From: Mesostigma viride
Taxonomy: Eukaryota > Streptophyta > Mesostigmatophyceae > Mesostigmatales > Mesostigmataceae
Direction of reading: 5' to 3'
NCBI GenBank assembly: GCA_009746045.1
Contig: RPFO01002064.1
Coordinates: 1 to 52,683 of the forward strand
Length of the DNA stretch: 52,683 nt
Numbering within the stretch: the first letter of the stretch is position 1; each line of letters starts with the position of its first letter. Shown one piece after another: positions 1 through 8,295 of the stretch. Made by a program: the position numbers and the translations under genes. The notes under the pieces were generated by a model, which was given only the letters and a program-made list of their open reading frames with translations, was not told where the DNA came from and did not search any database.

Positions 1-1
1 T

Positions 2-151
2 GACGAGAGCATGCAGCTCGTCAAGGTGCGCGGGTCAGGTGCCACCAGCCGCGTGCTGGCCAGGCCAGCGCCCAACACCATCACCGCCAGCAACTCCATG
101 GGCACCGTCGGCGACTCCCGGGTCTCCGTCCTGCTCGAGTCTCTCAACTGA
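2..151 (+). CDS. 3' end of an adhesin/fibre-like protein (partial)
   Basis: The window opens inside a reading frame that encodes 49 residues before a TGA. The C-terminus contains VKVRGSG, then PAPNTIT, then SNSMG. The same order of motifs ends the 918-residue protein on the opposite strand at 1565-4321 (VKVRGSGG, PAPNTIT, SNSMGAIG), so this is the tail of a paralog. The pair points away from each other's 3' ends across the 401-1573 genes. By analogy it belongs to a repetitive, lectin-domain surface protein. The upstream part lies outside the window, so length and domain content are unknown. Confidence 0.7.
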   Translation, partial: DESMQLVKVRGSGATSRVLARPAPNTITASNSMGTVGDSRVSVLLESLN

Positions 152-400
152 TGTTTCTGCTGTTTCTAATGAATGATCATTGATTGTCGTGATGAATTAA
201 TTGCAGATTACTGTACTAGGCCTGTCTGTCACTGATGAGGAATTGCATGTAGAGTCGTAACTCGTGATTTCGTCTAATTGATCTTTATTTGATTTTAATA
301 AAACAACGAATGAGGCAGCAAACACCCGCGTTATCATTCATGCATTCAATCCACGCAGAGCTCAAAAATATCGGCGCTCAGAGTACGATCGAGCGTCGGG
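152..400 (+). promoter_or_regulatory. AT-rich intergenic stretch with poly(A) signal
   Basis: This gap is clearly AT-richer than its surroundings. It holds AATAAA at 297-302, about 150 bases after the stop of the upstream partial gene. It probably carries the 3' end signal of that gene and the promoter of the gene at 401. No coding sequence is recognised in it. Confidence 0.4.
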
Positions 401-1284
401 ATGTCGAACGAGGCAAGACTGAATCTCCTGATACAGCAAGCGGCCACCATGCTCAGAAGGAAAACCCTAGCACCCCACGAACGCGCCATACTGGAAACGC
501 AATTGACGGAATCCCGCGCCGCCCTCGCCGATATGAAGAAGGAGGCCAGCAGCGCGGTCAAGCGGGTACCTGCAGCGCAGGCACCATCAGTAAAGCGAGA
601 ACCAGCAGTGCGGTCAGTAAAACGAGAACTGTTTCCTGCGACGCCGGCACCAGACTTGTCGCGCCGACCTGGACAGACAGCCCAGGTAGTAGACGAGGAC
701 AAAGTACACCGCATCCTGGCCGCGATCCAAGAGGCGCAGGCCAACGGGTTGCCGTCGGCGGGGCTGGAGGCTCGGCTAAACAAAGCCCTGTCCCTGCTCG
801 ATCGGGGAACCGGGGAAGACGCGCCGGTCCCGCCGCCGAAGCGCTCCAGGGCAGAACCCCCGCCGCCGCCGCGGGCCTCCGTTGCGTCCCATGCTGGCAA
901 GGCGCCTGCCGCCCGTGTACGATACACCGGCCCCGCGTTCGCCCCCTGGTCCCTTTCCCCCCCCCCTCTATTCCTAAACCGTCACAAGCGGGTCCCTCTG
1001 ACCTACCTGAGAGGAATCGGATGATGCAAGCACTCGAGGAGCGCCGTCTGTTGTCGTATGAACCCCGAACTCCCGATTCAGAGGCGCGAATCCGGGTATT
1101 GGACAAAAAGATAGAAGACTTACTTTACCCTCCCCCAAGCTTCCCCGGCCCTTCACGAGGCCCGTGGGAGGATCAACTCAGGAAGAAACAGAAGTGGGTC
1201 GACCCAGAGGACTACGAGGCGTTTGCCAGCAGGCACAGGCCGCCCCCGCTCGGGGGCGCGGACAACCCCATCGTGCTGGACTGA
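401..1284 (+). CDS. Pro/Arg-rich coiled-coil protein with SUMO-acceptor-like sites (frameshift)
   Basis: Unknown family. From the ATG at 401 the frame gives a helical, probably coiled-coil N-terminus (about residues 1-50), then a Lys/Arg/Pro-rich linker, then an Ala-rich helical part. The frame breaks at a run of ten C (957-966). The second half continues in another frame to the TGA at 1282-1284 and looks natural: helical charged segments, a Trp-rich stretch and an acidic hydrophobic end (NPIVLD). I treat it as one gene of roughly 293 residues with a one-base indel in the C run. The linker carries VKRE twice (about residues 64-67 and 73-76) and MKKE (45-48), which match the psi-K-x-E SUMO acceptor consensus. 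It could be a virion core or regulatory protein; function is unknown. Confidence 0.6.
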
Positions 1285-1351
1285 TCACGTCCTCCGCCTC
1301 GTCGACCCTCCGCTGCGACTCCGCCCGCCCCTCGACTTCCTGCCGGCCGCC

Positions 1352-1573
1352 ATGACCGAGGCCAGCGCCGCCTCCTGTACCCGCCGCTGGCCCCACAGCC
1401 GGAGCTGCCCCTTGCGCAAACAGTACGCCTGCGTGCCGTACTTCGTCCCTGAGGGCGGAGGCGCTTTCATACCGCAGTACAAACGCAATGGTGATGTCGT
1501 AGGCATCAAACACAATACACGCGCGCGAAAAAAATCACGAGTCCGCTACATAACCCCTCGTAAACTAGAATGA
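1352..1573 (+). CDS. Possible small basic protein
   Basis: A 73-residue frame starts at ATG 1352 and ends at TGA 1571-1573, overlapping the 3' end of the convergent gene at 1565 by nine bases. The C-terminal half is strongly basic (KRNGDVVGIKHNTRARKKSR) with a preceding aromatic/Gly stretch (YFVPEGGGAF). This composition is more natural than the Ser/Arg-rich frames around it. No family is recognised. The ORF is open upstream of the ATG, so a longer start is possible, but that part reads as a shadow of the 401-1284 gene. Confidence 0.35.
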   Translation: MTEASAASCTRRWPHSRSCPLRKQYACVPYFVPEGGGAFIPQYKRNGDVVGIKHNTRARKKSRVRYITPRKLE

Positions 1574-4321
1574 CATCTGGCTCTCGCTGATGACGGACGC
1601 GGTGGCGGACCCGATGGCGCCCATGCTGTTGCTGGACGTGATCGTGTTGGGAGCGGGGTTCACGCCCACCCACCCGTTGCCGCCAGAACCACGCACCTTC
1701 ACCAGCTGCAGCCCCTCGTTGTTAGAGATGCGGAACCCGTACGTCACCGTCTGGCTGCCCGCGTACATCTCCCGCCACCCGTACAGCATCGTGGTGGACG
1801 AGGTCAGCGCCTGGCCGGACACGAATCGCACGTCATCGTACCACACGGACCATCCCAGGGACCCCGCGTACAGCCTCAAAGTGGCGCTGCCGATCGCGAT
1901 GTCGCTGGTGCTGGAGCTGCCGATCAGCTCGCCGTCCTTGTACACCTTGAAAGAGGACCCCTCGTTCGTGATGGCGAGATGGAACGGTTGGTCGCCCACC
2001 GTCGCCGAGGTCACGACGCGGGTCATCCCATCGTAAAATTCCAGGCGACCGTCGTTACGCACCCTCACGTCGGTGAACCCGTACTCCAGTAGGTCTTTGT
2101 AACCGCCCGTCGGGGTGGACATGTCTTGTTGGGGGAACACCTTCAGCATGAGGGTGAACGTTCCGATGGGCATGCCGCTCACGGACGAACTGGTGCCGCT
2201 TCCCACCTTCAGCACGCCGTCCGCCACCGTCACGCCCCCGCCAGTAGTGAAGGATTTCGCGGGCGTTCCGACCGTGCTGTCCGCCGACCCAGTGAACTCC
2301 CACCGATACGTGTCAGCACCGCTTGCGAGCGAGGCGAGCGAGACGTTGGTGCCGGGCGCCTCGCGGTCGGCGGCGGTGATGGTGCGAGAGAGCAGCAGCT
2401 GCCCTCCCTCCAGGTGCCAGTAGGAGCCGGTGTGGTCGCCCTTGTCCTGCGAGGCCTCGGCGGCGCCCATGTGCCAGGTGAGGGCGCGGTTGCCAAAGGA
2501 GGCGCTGCCGTCCACGAACAGGCCGGCGTTTTCGGAGCCCGCGTTCGACGCGACACCGTTCTTACTAGCCGTCACATTGTCCACGTAATAGTTATCGCCG
2601 CCGTATTGCAAGCCCACATTGCCTACAACGATAACGGAGGGGGCGGACAGGAAGCAAGTACCGAGAGAAAGAGAAGGGCTGCCGGAGAACGTGACGGGAA
2701 TGGACGCGCCCCCGTTCTTGGTGAACGAGAGAGATACCGACACCCCCCCACCCGACGCGGTGAACGACATAGAGAGGACGTAATTGGTGACCGTGTTAAA
2801 CCAATTGACCGCGTCGGACGTGAAAGATGTAACCGTCCCAGCAGCATTACGGGTCTCGACCTTCATCGCTCCTCCAGTGGCGGTGTATAGCCTAAAGTAC
2901 GGGTATGGCGCGACAGTCGTCTGCTCGATACCGAAGAAGTTGTAATTGTTAAGAAGGAGGCCCGCAAGGGTATATTTGGCGCTGAGTTCAATGTTGTTTT
3001 GGCTGAAGTCCAGCAGGTCGGTGGGGATGGGCGTGTTGACGGTGTTGTAGAAGAAGGAAACCCTGGCGTTTTGGTTAGATCCAGCCTGCATGGTCACACC
3101 ACCGTTCGCGATGTTGGCGCCTTGACCGCATTGGGCATAAATCCCGTTGCTGATCGTGTTTGCCACCGTCGATGCGCTGCCTGTCGTGGTAAAGGGAAAG
3201 TCCATAACGCTCTCGAACACCGTCTGCTTACCCAGGTTGACCGCCTTGTCAGCGATCTCCAGCTTCCCACTGGCGTTGGTGCTGTCGATCATGCCCGCCA
3301 CACGCAGGTTGCCGCCCACCACCGTGTTGCCCGTGCTAGTAATACTGCTGGCGCCTGCAACCGCCCCCGACACCGTGAGCGCGCCCGTGACGGCCACCGT
3401 GCCGCTCGCGCTGGTCAGCTCCAGATTGCCCGCCGAGGTCGTCACCTTGCCGCTGCCGCCCGCAGTGCTGGTCAGGGTCAGGTCCTTGGCGACCGCCACG
3501 CTGGAGCTGCCGGTGCTGATGCTGTTGTTAGTCACAGTGATGCCGCCCACGTCCACACGGTTGGCCACCGCCCCCGCGGAGGTCAGAGAGAGCGTGCCGC
3601 TGCTGGTGGTGATGCCCGCGGTCTTCACCTTCACGCCGTCGATCACCACCGACCCGGTGCCGTTGGACGAGAGCGTCAGGTCCGCGTTGGCCACGTTGTT
3701 GCTGATGCCCGAGGTCTTCACCTTCACGTTGTCCAGGAGCACGGAGCCGGTGCCGTTGCTGGCCAGGGTCAGGTTGCCGTTGCCCGTAGAGGTCGACACC
3801 GACGCGTCCGTCACCGTGACCCCGCCCACCTGGAGCGCGTTAGTGGAAGCGCCGCCCGAGCTCAGCGCCAGCGCGCCGGTGGAAGTGGTCACCGCGCCGC
3901 CCTTCACGCGCACGTTGTCCATCGCCACCGAACCCGTGCCGTTGGGGGAAAGCGTCAGGTTGGCGTTGGCGGTGACCGGGGCGACGGAGGCGTCGGTGAC
4001 CGTCACGCCGCCCACCTGGAGCGCGTTCGAGGCCGCGCCGCCAGAGCTCAGCGCCAGCGTCCCCGCCGACGTGGTCAGCGCGCGGCCGTCCAACAGGAGG
4101 TCGTCCACCTGCAGCGCGCCGTCGATCTGCGTGCTGCCGATCACCTTGAACCTCTTCAGGGCGTGCGCGCCGAGGCCCCCGTTGGGCTTCAGCACGATGC
4201 TGTCCAGGGACTTCAACTCCAGGTTCCGCACCGTCGCGTTGGGGTTGTCGTCGCCCACGATCGCCGTAGTGTACACCTTGGACGAGCGCAGGTAGCTGAG
4301 GGTGTCGAGATTCATCGCCAT
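1565..4321 (-). CDS. Large repeat-containing fibre/adhesin with concanavalin-like domain
   Basis: A 918-residue protein, intact from ATG 4321 to TAG 1565-1567. After a short N-terminal segment, residues of about 50-330 consist of degenerate repeats of the type 'NLTLSPNGTGSV ... VKVKGGAVTTSTGALALSSGG ... VGGVTVTDAS'. This is the Gly/Ser/Thr/Val-rich beta-structure common in phage and giant-virus tail or fibre proteins. The middle (about 370-650) is Asn/aromatic-rich beta sequence. Residues of about 690-860 resemble a LamG/concanavalin A-like lectin fold (YRWEFTGS, FTLMLKVF, DGRLEFYDG, FKVYKDGELIG, WYDDVRF). No signal peptide or membrane segment is obvious. The likely role is host attachment or surface decoration. 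A paralog tail lies at 2-151. The repeats are similar at DNA level, so copy number may vary between isolates. Confidence 0.75.
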   Translation of the reverse strand: MAMNLDTLSYLRSSKVYTTAIVGDDNPNATVRNLELKSLDSIVLKPNGGLGAHALKRFKVIGSTQIDGALQVDDLLLDGRALTTSAGTLALSSGGAASNALQVGGVTVTDASVAPVTANANLTLSPNGTGSVAMDNVRVKGGAVTTSTGALALSSGGASTNALQVGGVTVTDASVSTSTGNGNLTLASNGTGSVLLDNVKVKTSGISNNVANADLTLSSNGTGSVVIDGVKVKTAGITTSSGTLSLTSAGAVANRVDVGGITVTNNSISTGSSSVAVAKDLTLTSTAGGSGKVTTSAGNLELTSASGTVAVTGALTVSGAVAGASSITSTGNTVVGGNLRVAGMIDSTNASGKLEIADKAVNLGKQTVFESVMDFPFTTTGSASTVANTISNGIYAQCGQGANIANGGVTMQAGSNQNARVSFFYNTVNTPIPTDLLDFSQNNIELSAKYTLAGLLLNNYNFFGIEQTTVAPYPYFRLYTATGGAMKVETRNAAGTVTSFTSDAVNWFNTVTNYVLSMSFTASGGGVSVSLSFTKNGGASIPVTFSGSPSLSLGTCFLSAPSVIVVGNVGLQYGGDNYYVDNVTASKNGVASNAGSENAGLFVDGSASFGNRALTWHMGAAEASQDKGDHTGSYWHLEGGQLLLSRTITAADREAPGTNVSLASLASGADTYRWEFTGSADSTVGTPAKSFTTGGGVTVADGVLKVGSGTSSSVSGMPIGTFTLMLKVFPQQDMSTPTGGYKDLLEYGFTDVRVRNDGRLEFYDGMTRVVTSATVGDQPFHLAITNEGSSFKVYKDGELIGSSSTSDIAIGSATLRLYAGSLGWSVWYDDVRFVSGQALTSSTTMLYGWREMYAGSQTVTYGFRISNNEGLQLVKVRGSGGNGWVGVNPAPNTITSSNSMGAIGSATASVISESQMSF

Positions 4322-4374
4322 CTCCGATCGAGCGTATACCTATGGCTGAGATTACTTTTTTGTCCGCCTCGATC

Positions 4375-4728
4375 CTAGCCGCCTACGCGATACAGGCTCG
4401 ACGGCGGGAAGTGCTGTGATGTGGACGTATTGAGAGTCGATCGATGTTGTGTGAGACGATTAATTAGCTCTCGGATGTCATTTGCGTGGGCCTTATCAAG
4501 ACGATCCCCCTCATACGCGAGGATCCGCGAGAGGTTGTCGAGCTGCATATCGACAACATTGGCATAGGGGCTGAACGGCGCATCCCACAACTTCCCGGGG
4601 TTCACCGCCTTCTTGGCGCGGACATCGTGTTGGCTGGGGCGGCGGTGGATCGCGCACCTGCCCTGACCCGGGCGGCACATGTTACGGCACCCCCGCCCCG
4701 ACTGCGTTTTTCCTGTGCACTTTGCCAT
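4375..4728 (-). CDS. Small Cys/His zinc-binding protein
   Basis: A 117-residue protein from ATG 4728. The open frame extends upstream through a GTG, but the ATG lies just after an AT-rich promoter-like stretch (about 4740-4765), so I prefer it. The N-terminal 30 residues carry C-x(7)-GxxC-x(3)-C-x(6)-C-x(2)-H (MAKCTGKTQSGRGCRNMC then RCAIH). This layout resembles the short Cys/His domains of DUF5763-like proteins found in viruses and protists. The rest is helical with no recognised domain. The adjacent plus-strand gene at 4858 starts with the same Cys/His layout, so the two are divergent paralogs. Function is unknown; zinc binding is inferred. Confidence 0.55.
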   Translation of the reverse strand: MAKCTGKTQSGRGCRNMCRPGQGRCAIHRRPSQHDVRAKKAVNPGKLWDAPFSPYANVVDMQLDNLSRILAYEGDRLDKAHANDIRELINRLTQHRSTLNTSTSQHFPPSSLYRVGG

Positions 4729-4857
4729 CACTGTCGCGTCTGGAGTAATACCGAGATTTTTTAATGCAGACTCGGAGGGAGCTGGCTTCGGAAGCCGGCC
4801 GCACACCGTGACCGGCAGGACCGCGTGTTTTTTTCTATGAGACAGTTACGCGCCATC

Positions 4858-5247
4858 ATGGTGCGGTGCCAGCAATACACGCTCGTAGGCAGGAGGTGCA
4901 GGGGTCGCTGCAAGGGGCGCTCGTCTCGTTGCGCCGTGCACAGGACGAGGGCATCCGGAGCCTCCAAGGGCTGGTCCAGGACCAGCGGGTCGGGCCTTCG
5001 GAGGCGGGCCAACAGTAACCTTCGCATTCTTCTCACCCCGGTAGCCAACGCCCCCTCCTCTTGGCCTGCAGGCGCTTGTAGCTCATCGTATCGGTGCGAA
5101 CAGGGCGGACGGTGCGCGGCGGGGGGGCGGCATAAGCGAAGAGGAAGCGGTGTTCGAGCGGGGCGTGTTGGAGAGGTAGGTTTTCTGGCTCGGGAGCTCG
5201 AAGCGCCAAGTGGGAGGGAGACGCCTGCTCGGCCACTGTTCGGCTAG
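4858..5247 (+). CDS. Small Cys/His zinc-binding protein, paralog
   Basis: From ATG 4858 the first 35 residues read MVRCQQYT then GRRCRGRC, RSSRC and AVH, the same Cys/Cys/Cys/Cys/His pattern as the divergent gene at 4375-4728. The frame stays open to 5247, but the last 55 codons lie antisense to the better supported gene at 5083-5571 and are Gly/Arg-rich. The true end may therefore lie near 5040-5080, reached by a frameshift. The family assignment rests only on the Cys/His spacing. Confidence 0.45.
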   Translation: MVRCQQYTLVGRRCRGRCKGRSSRCAVHRTRASGASKGWSRTSGSGLRRRANSNLRILLTPVANAPSSWPAGACSSSYRCEQGGRCAAGGRHKRRGSGVRAGRVGEVGFLARELEAPSGRETPARPLFG

Positions 5248-5571
5248 CGACAACGGGCGCGGCGGGGGCGGGGGCGGGACCACTTGGACATCGTCATCGT
5301 CTCCTGTGAGGTCGATGATGTCGCGCGTGAGATCGATAAATGGCGTGCGCCTGGGAGGAGGGGCGGGGGGGCGAGGGGGAGGGTTGGCAGGAGCAGGCGC
5401 CCTGGACCGCTTCGGCCGTGCCCGGGGAGGGGTGTACGTCATCCGGGCTGTCGATGTAGAGAATCGGGGGCGCCGCGGGGCGCCGCTACTCTTACCCGTC
5501 TCGTCGGAGGCGCGCACCCTGTGTGCGCGGCGGCGGACCTTGGAATTAGTGACAGAGCCGCGTCTCGTCAT
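5083..5571 (-). CDS. Proline-rich protein with tandem SUMO-interaction-like motifs
   Basis: A 162-residue protein from ATG 5571, chosen because AT-rich, TATA-like sequence (about 5575-5600) lies directly upstream and an earlier possible start (5700) would run into the divergent gene at 5691. It is basic and Ser/Thr-rich at the N-terminus. A Pro-rich linker follows, then residues around 80-100 read FIDLTRDIIDLTGDDDD. Each half is a hydrophobic I-D-L-T core, the second followed by an acidic tail. This is the classical form of SUMO-interacting motifs. Pro-rich and Ser-rich segments complete the protein. No catalytic domain is seen. A SUMO-binding adaptor or scaffold is a reasonable inference, not shown. 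The gene is divergent from the nuclease gene at 5691. Confidence 0.6.
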   Translation of the reverse strand: MTRRGSVTNSKVRRRAHRVRASDETGKSSGAPRRPRFSTSTARMTYTPPRARPKRSRAPAPANPPPRPPAPPPRRTPFIDLTRDIIDLTGDDDDVQVVPPPPPPRPLSLAEQWPSRRLPPTWRFELPSQKTYLSNTPRSNTASSSLMPPPRRAPSALFAPIR

Positions 5572-5690
5572 CCCGCTTATATGTCGAGGCGATAATTTTT
5601 GTATCCCGTGTTTACCTGGAAGAATAGGAATGAAATAAAAGGAGGACGCGAGGAGTTCGCGTGCACACTGGACCCGCATCCGCCAAGAAG

Positions 5691-6371
5691 ATGTCCGCAA
5701 ACGTCCGCAAAACGGACGCGACCGTGTCCGCGGACGTCCGTGTGACTCCCGACGGACGGGTGTCGGTCTTTGACATTTTGTTGCGTCTCGGGATAAAAAA
5801 ACCTAGAGAGTCTTTTCACAACCTCACAAAATACAACAACTTCGACACGTCCGTCTTCCATTTTGACGGTCAAGGACAGAGACCTACTCCTGTTGTCACT
5901 TTGGATGGGCTGATCGAGATTTTGGACGCCATTCCTTCTATCACATACGCTCGTGCCGAGAAGGCAAGGACTGCAACGTCAATACATGAGTTGGTTAGCT
6001 TATGCGAACCTTCTGCAAGGAAGAGGAAGCGATGGGGCGAAAAGGATATTCAGGCCGACCTTGCGGAGGAGCTCGGAGGGGAGCGAGAGGTGAAGTGCCG
6101 GGCCGGCATCATAGACATCTTGTGCCGTGATGCCAAAGTGCTGATCGAGGTGAAAAAGTTTGGTTCCGCCTTGGGTGGCATCGGCCAGCTTCTGGGGTAC
6201 GGCCTCGACTACCCGGACTACACAAAGAGGCTGCATCTGTTTCGCACTCCGACCTGTCTCAACGTCACCGCAGAGAGGCTGCTGGTATTCAAGGAGGTCT
6301 GCGACATGCACAACATCCAGCTCACCTTGGATGCTGGCATCCAGTTACAGGACCCAAACATTACAGGTTGA
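5691..6371 (+). CDS. GQGQR-TPV domain fused to PD-(D/E)XK nuclease
   Basis: A 226-residue protein from ATG 5691 (an in-frame GTG lies at 5661). Residues of about 16-80 form an N-terminal domain with VRVTPDGRVSVFDIL and FDGQGQRPTPV. The same domain opens the proteins at 6430-7344 and 13899-14822. Residues of about 118-185 form a PD-(D/E)XK nuclease core: E131, then GIIDIL with D142, then LIEVKK with E153 and K155, then GQLLGY with Q166. The same core ends the KilA-N protein at 12901-13644. The domain order (DNA-binding-like head, nuclease tail) resembles KilA-N/BRO/MSV199-type proteins of large DNA viruses. All usual catalytic residues are present, so it may be an active DNA endonuclease; the target is unknown. 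Confidence 0.7.
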   Translation: MSANVRKTDATVSADVRVTPDGRVSVFDILLRLGIKKPRESFHNLTKYNNFDTSVFHFDGQGQRPTPVVTLDGLIEILDAIPSITYARAEKARTATSIHELVSLCEPSARKRKRWGEKDIQADLAEELGGEREVKCRAGIIDILCRDAKVLIEVKKFGSALGGIGQLLGYGLDYPDYTKRLHLFRTPTCLNVTAERLLVFKEVCDMHNIQLTLDAGIQLQDPNITG

Positions 6372-6429
6372 CGGGCGGCGCGCTTATCTCAGGGTCTAAT
6401 ATTTCTTCTGTCATTGCAGGAATGTAAAC

Positions 6430-7344
6430 ATGGCTCAGGCCGTTGTGGCATACCTGCAGCCCTCAAAGGCCCTTCCGGAAGGCGAAGAAGACCCCTTCGC
6501 TAATAAGATCAGGGTGACACCGGATGGCAAGATATCGGTAATTGACGTAATAAAAACAGTATTGTTCTTGAACGATGACAACACCTTCAAAGGAAACGCC
6601 AACCAAATGGCTAGCAATGCCTTCTTGCGGCTCGATAAAGAATACCAAGAGGTATCATCTGGAGTGTTACACTTCCGTTTTATCGGCCAGGGCCAGCGGG
6701 ACACGCCCGTGACCGACCGAGCTGGCATCATCCGCATCGTCCAGCTGCTGCCCGGCAGGCGGGCGGCCTCCTTCCGCGACCGGCTGGGGCTGCTCTACGA
6801 GCGGTACCTGGACCTGGACCGCTCGCTGGCCGACGAGATCTACGCGCGCGCGGACGCCAGGGACCTGCAGCTCGCCAGCGACAAGCGCGTGAAGAGCTGC
6901 GACTCCACCAAGAGCCACATGCAGGCCGTCAAGGAGAGCGGCGCCCCCTCCACGGCCGCCAACCCGGCCAGGGTCTACGCGCACATAAACGAGACCGAGA
7001 ACTACACCGCGACCGGCATGCGCACCTACGACATCCGCCAGCTGCACGCGATGAAGAAGGGCGACTCCACCCGCGACTACTTCACGGAGTCCGTCAACGT
7101 GGGCATCGACCTCATGAACGTGCTCAACCAGTCCGCGATAAAGAGGGGCGAGGACCCCGTCGCCAGCATGGACAACATAGGCAAGGAGCTATTCCCCGTG
7201 TTCGAGAGACTGAAAATGCACGAGGAGGCGAGGCGGCCCCAGGACCGCTCCTTCGCCCTAGAGAACAAGCGCAAGAGAGAGGAGCACCGCGCCAACCAGA
7301 GGCTGCTGGCGGAGGCCAAGCAGGCCAAGTGCATAAAAACGTGA
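6430..7344 (+). CDS. GQGQR-TPV domain protein (no nuclease)
   Basis: A 304-residue protein from ATG 6430, 58 bases after the nuclease gene and on the same strand. The N-terminus (about 25-125) has IRVTPDGKISVIDVI, FIGQGQRDTPV and IVQLLPGRRAASFRDR, the same domain as its neighbour. The C-terminal half is helical and charged and contains no PD-(D/E)XK core. A close paralog is on the minus strand at 13899-14822, sharing the opening YLQPS, DPFANKIRVTPDGKISV and the later KACE/KSCD-T-K-M-A-KES segment. Such proteins are probably DNA-binding regulators, but that is inferred only from the domain's partnership with a nuclease. Confidence 0.65.
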   Translation: MAQAVVAYLQPSKALPEGEEDPFANKIRVTPDGKISVIDVIKTVLFLNDDNTFKGNANQMASNAFLRLDKEYQEVSSGVLHFRFIGQGQRDTPVTDRAGIIRIVQLLPGRRAASFRDRLGLLYERYLDLDRSLADEIYARADARDLQLASDKRVKSCDSTKSHMQAVKESGAPSTAANPARVYAHINETENYTATGMRTYDIRQLHAMKKGDSTRDYFTESVNVGIDLMNVLNQSAIKRGEDPVASMDNIGKELFPVFERLKMHEEARRPQDRSFALENKRKREEHRANQRLLAEAKQAKCIKT

Positions 7345-7495
7345 CTTCCATTGATCAAATCGAATCATATTTATTACCCCATTTCACACTGTATCACCCC
7401 ATGAACGCATCACGCATTCGCTGACAAAGCCACAAACAGTCGCAAGCCCTACAAAAAATAATGCACATAATCATCACGACAGTCCAAAAACTGAA

Positions 7496-8092
7496 TCACT
7501 CCAAAACAGTCAACTCGGCGTGCGACACCGCGTGGTCGCTGCTCAGTTGGGACCACCAGCCCCACTCCCACGCGGGCGAGCTGGGGATGGCGCGCCCCTG
7601 ATGCCTCCACTTGGCCGTCATGACGTTGTGGCACTTGACCACAAAGGAGTAGGACCTGTCGGCGAAAGTCTTGCTCGAACCCAGACAGTCGAAGAGCCGC
7701 GCTCGGATACTCACCATCTTCGAACGGCTGACCCTCTTCCCGTGCCTGGCCAGCCCCTCGCGAACCTTGTCCCACAGGATCCACAGCTTCTCCTCCTTCC
7801 TCGCCCTCGGCGTCTCCAGCGCGTCCAAGCACTCCATGAAGCGATCGGGGCATATCAACTTCAAGACGGCCTCCAGCTGCCCGTCCTCCCGCCCGCCGAA
7901 CCGGCGGCGATCCCCATTCTCCTTGCGGTACTCCAGTTCCTCGCGCACTTCCTTTTCGAGCTTCTCGGCGGGTTGTCTGTACCTGCAGATCTCCCAGTAG
8001 ACCTCGTCCATCTCGGGGCAGATCCCGCGCCCAGCCGGCCAGATGCGTTCCAGGATGATCCGCAGGGCGATCGGGGGCAATGCCTGGAACAT
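7496..8092 (-). CDS. Unknown helical protein
   Basis: A 198-residue protein from ATG 8092 (a GTG lies one codon upstream). It starts MFQALPPIALRIILERIW and is rich in Trp, Arg and Glu. The start is uncertain because the frame is open upstream through a polyproline run encoded by the GGN tract at 8162-8232, without an ATG. A poly(A) signal on the minus strand (TTTATT on the plus strand near 7370) lies about 125 bases beyond the stop. The opening resembles the short N-terminal F-box-like or helical leaders of giant-virus proteins, but I do not assign a family. It lies directly behind the co-oriented gene at 8296. Confidence 0.5.
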   Translation of the reverse strand: MFQALPPIALRIILERIWPAGRGICPEMDEVYWEICRYRQPAEKLEKEVREELEYRKENGDRRRFGGREDGQLEAVLKLICPDRFMECLDALETPRARKEEKLWILWDKVREGLARHGKRVSRSKMVSIRARLFDCLGSSKTFADRSYSFVVKCHNVMTAKWRHQGRAIPSSPAWEWGWWSQLSSDHAVSHAELTVLE

Positions 8093-8161
8093 CACATCGA
8101 CCGGGGGCTCGGGAACGGGGTCGCGCGCGGTGTCCTGGACCGTCTCCCACCCGGTGGCAGC

Positions 8162-8232
8162 GAAAGGAGGCGGCGGGGGAGGAGGAGGCGGCGGGGGAGG
8201 AGGAGGAGGCGGCGGCGGCGGCGGCGGCGGGT
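8162..8232. repeat. GGC/GGA trinucleotide tract
   Basis: About 70 bases of nearly pure GGN triplets (GGA, GGC, GGG). On the minus strand it encodes polyproline in the frame of the gene at 7496-8092 and Ala/Ser in another frame. Such tracts expand and contract easily. Confidence 0.8.
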
Positions 8233-8295
8233 CCCGGCAGAGCCCCCCCTGCGCGCAAGCACCACCGGCGGGGAGAAGGGGAAGTCAGCGAGCCA

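Noticed and set aside
2999-4378. 459- and 382-codon plus-strand ORFs
   Set aside because: Shadows of the repetitive adhesin gene on the minus strand; long because the repeats avoid stops in these frames.
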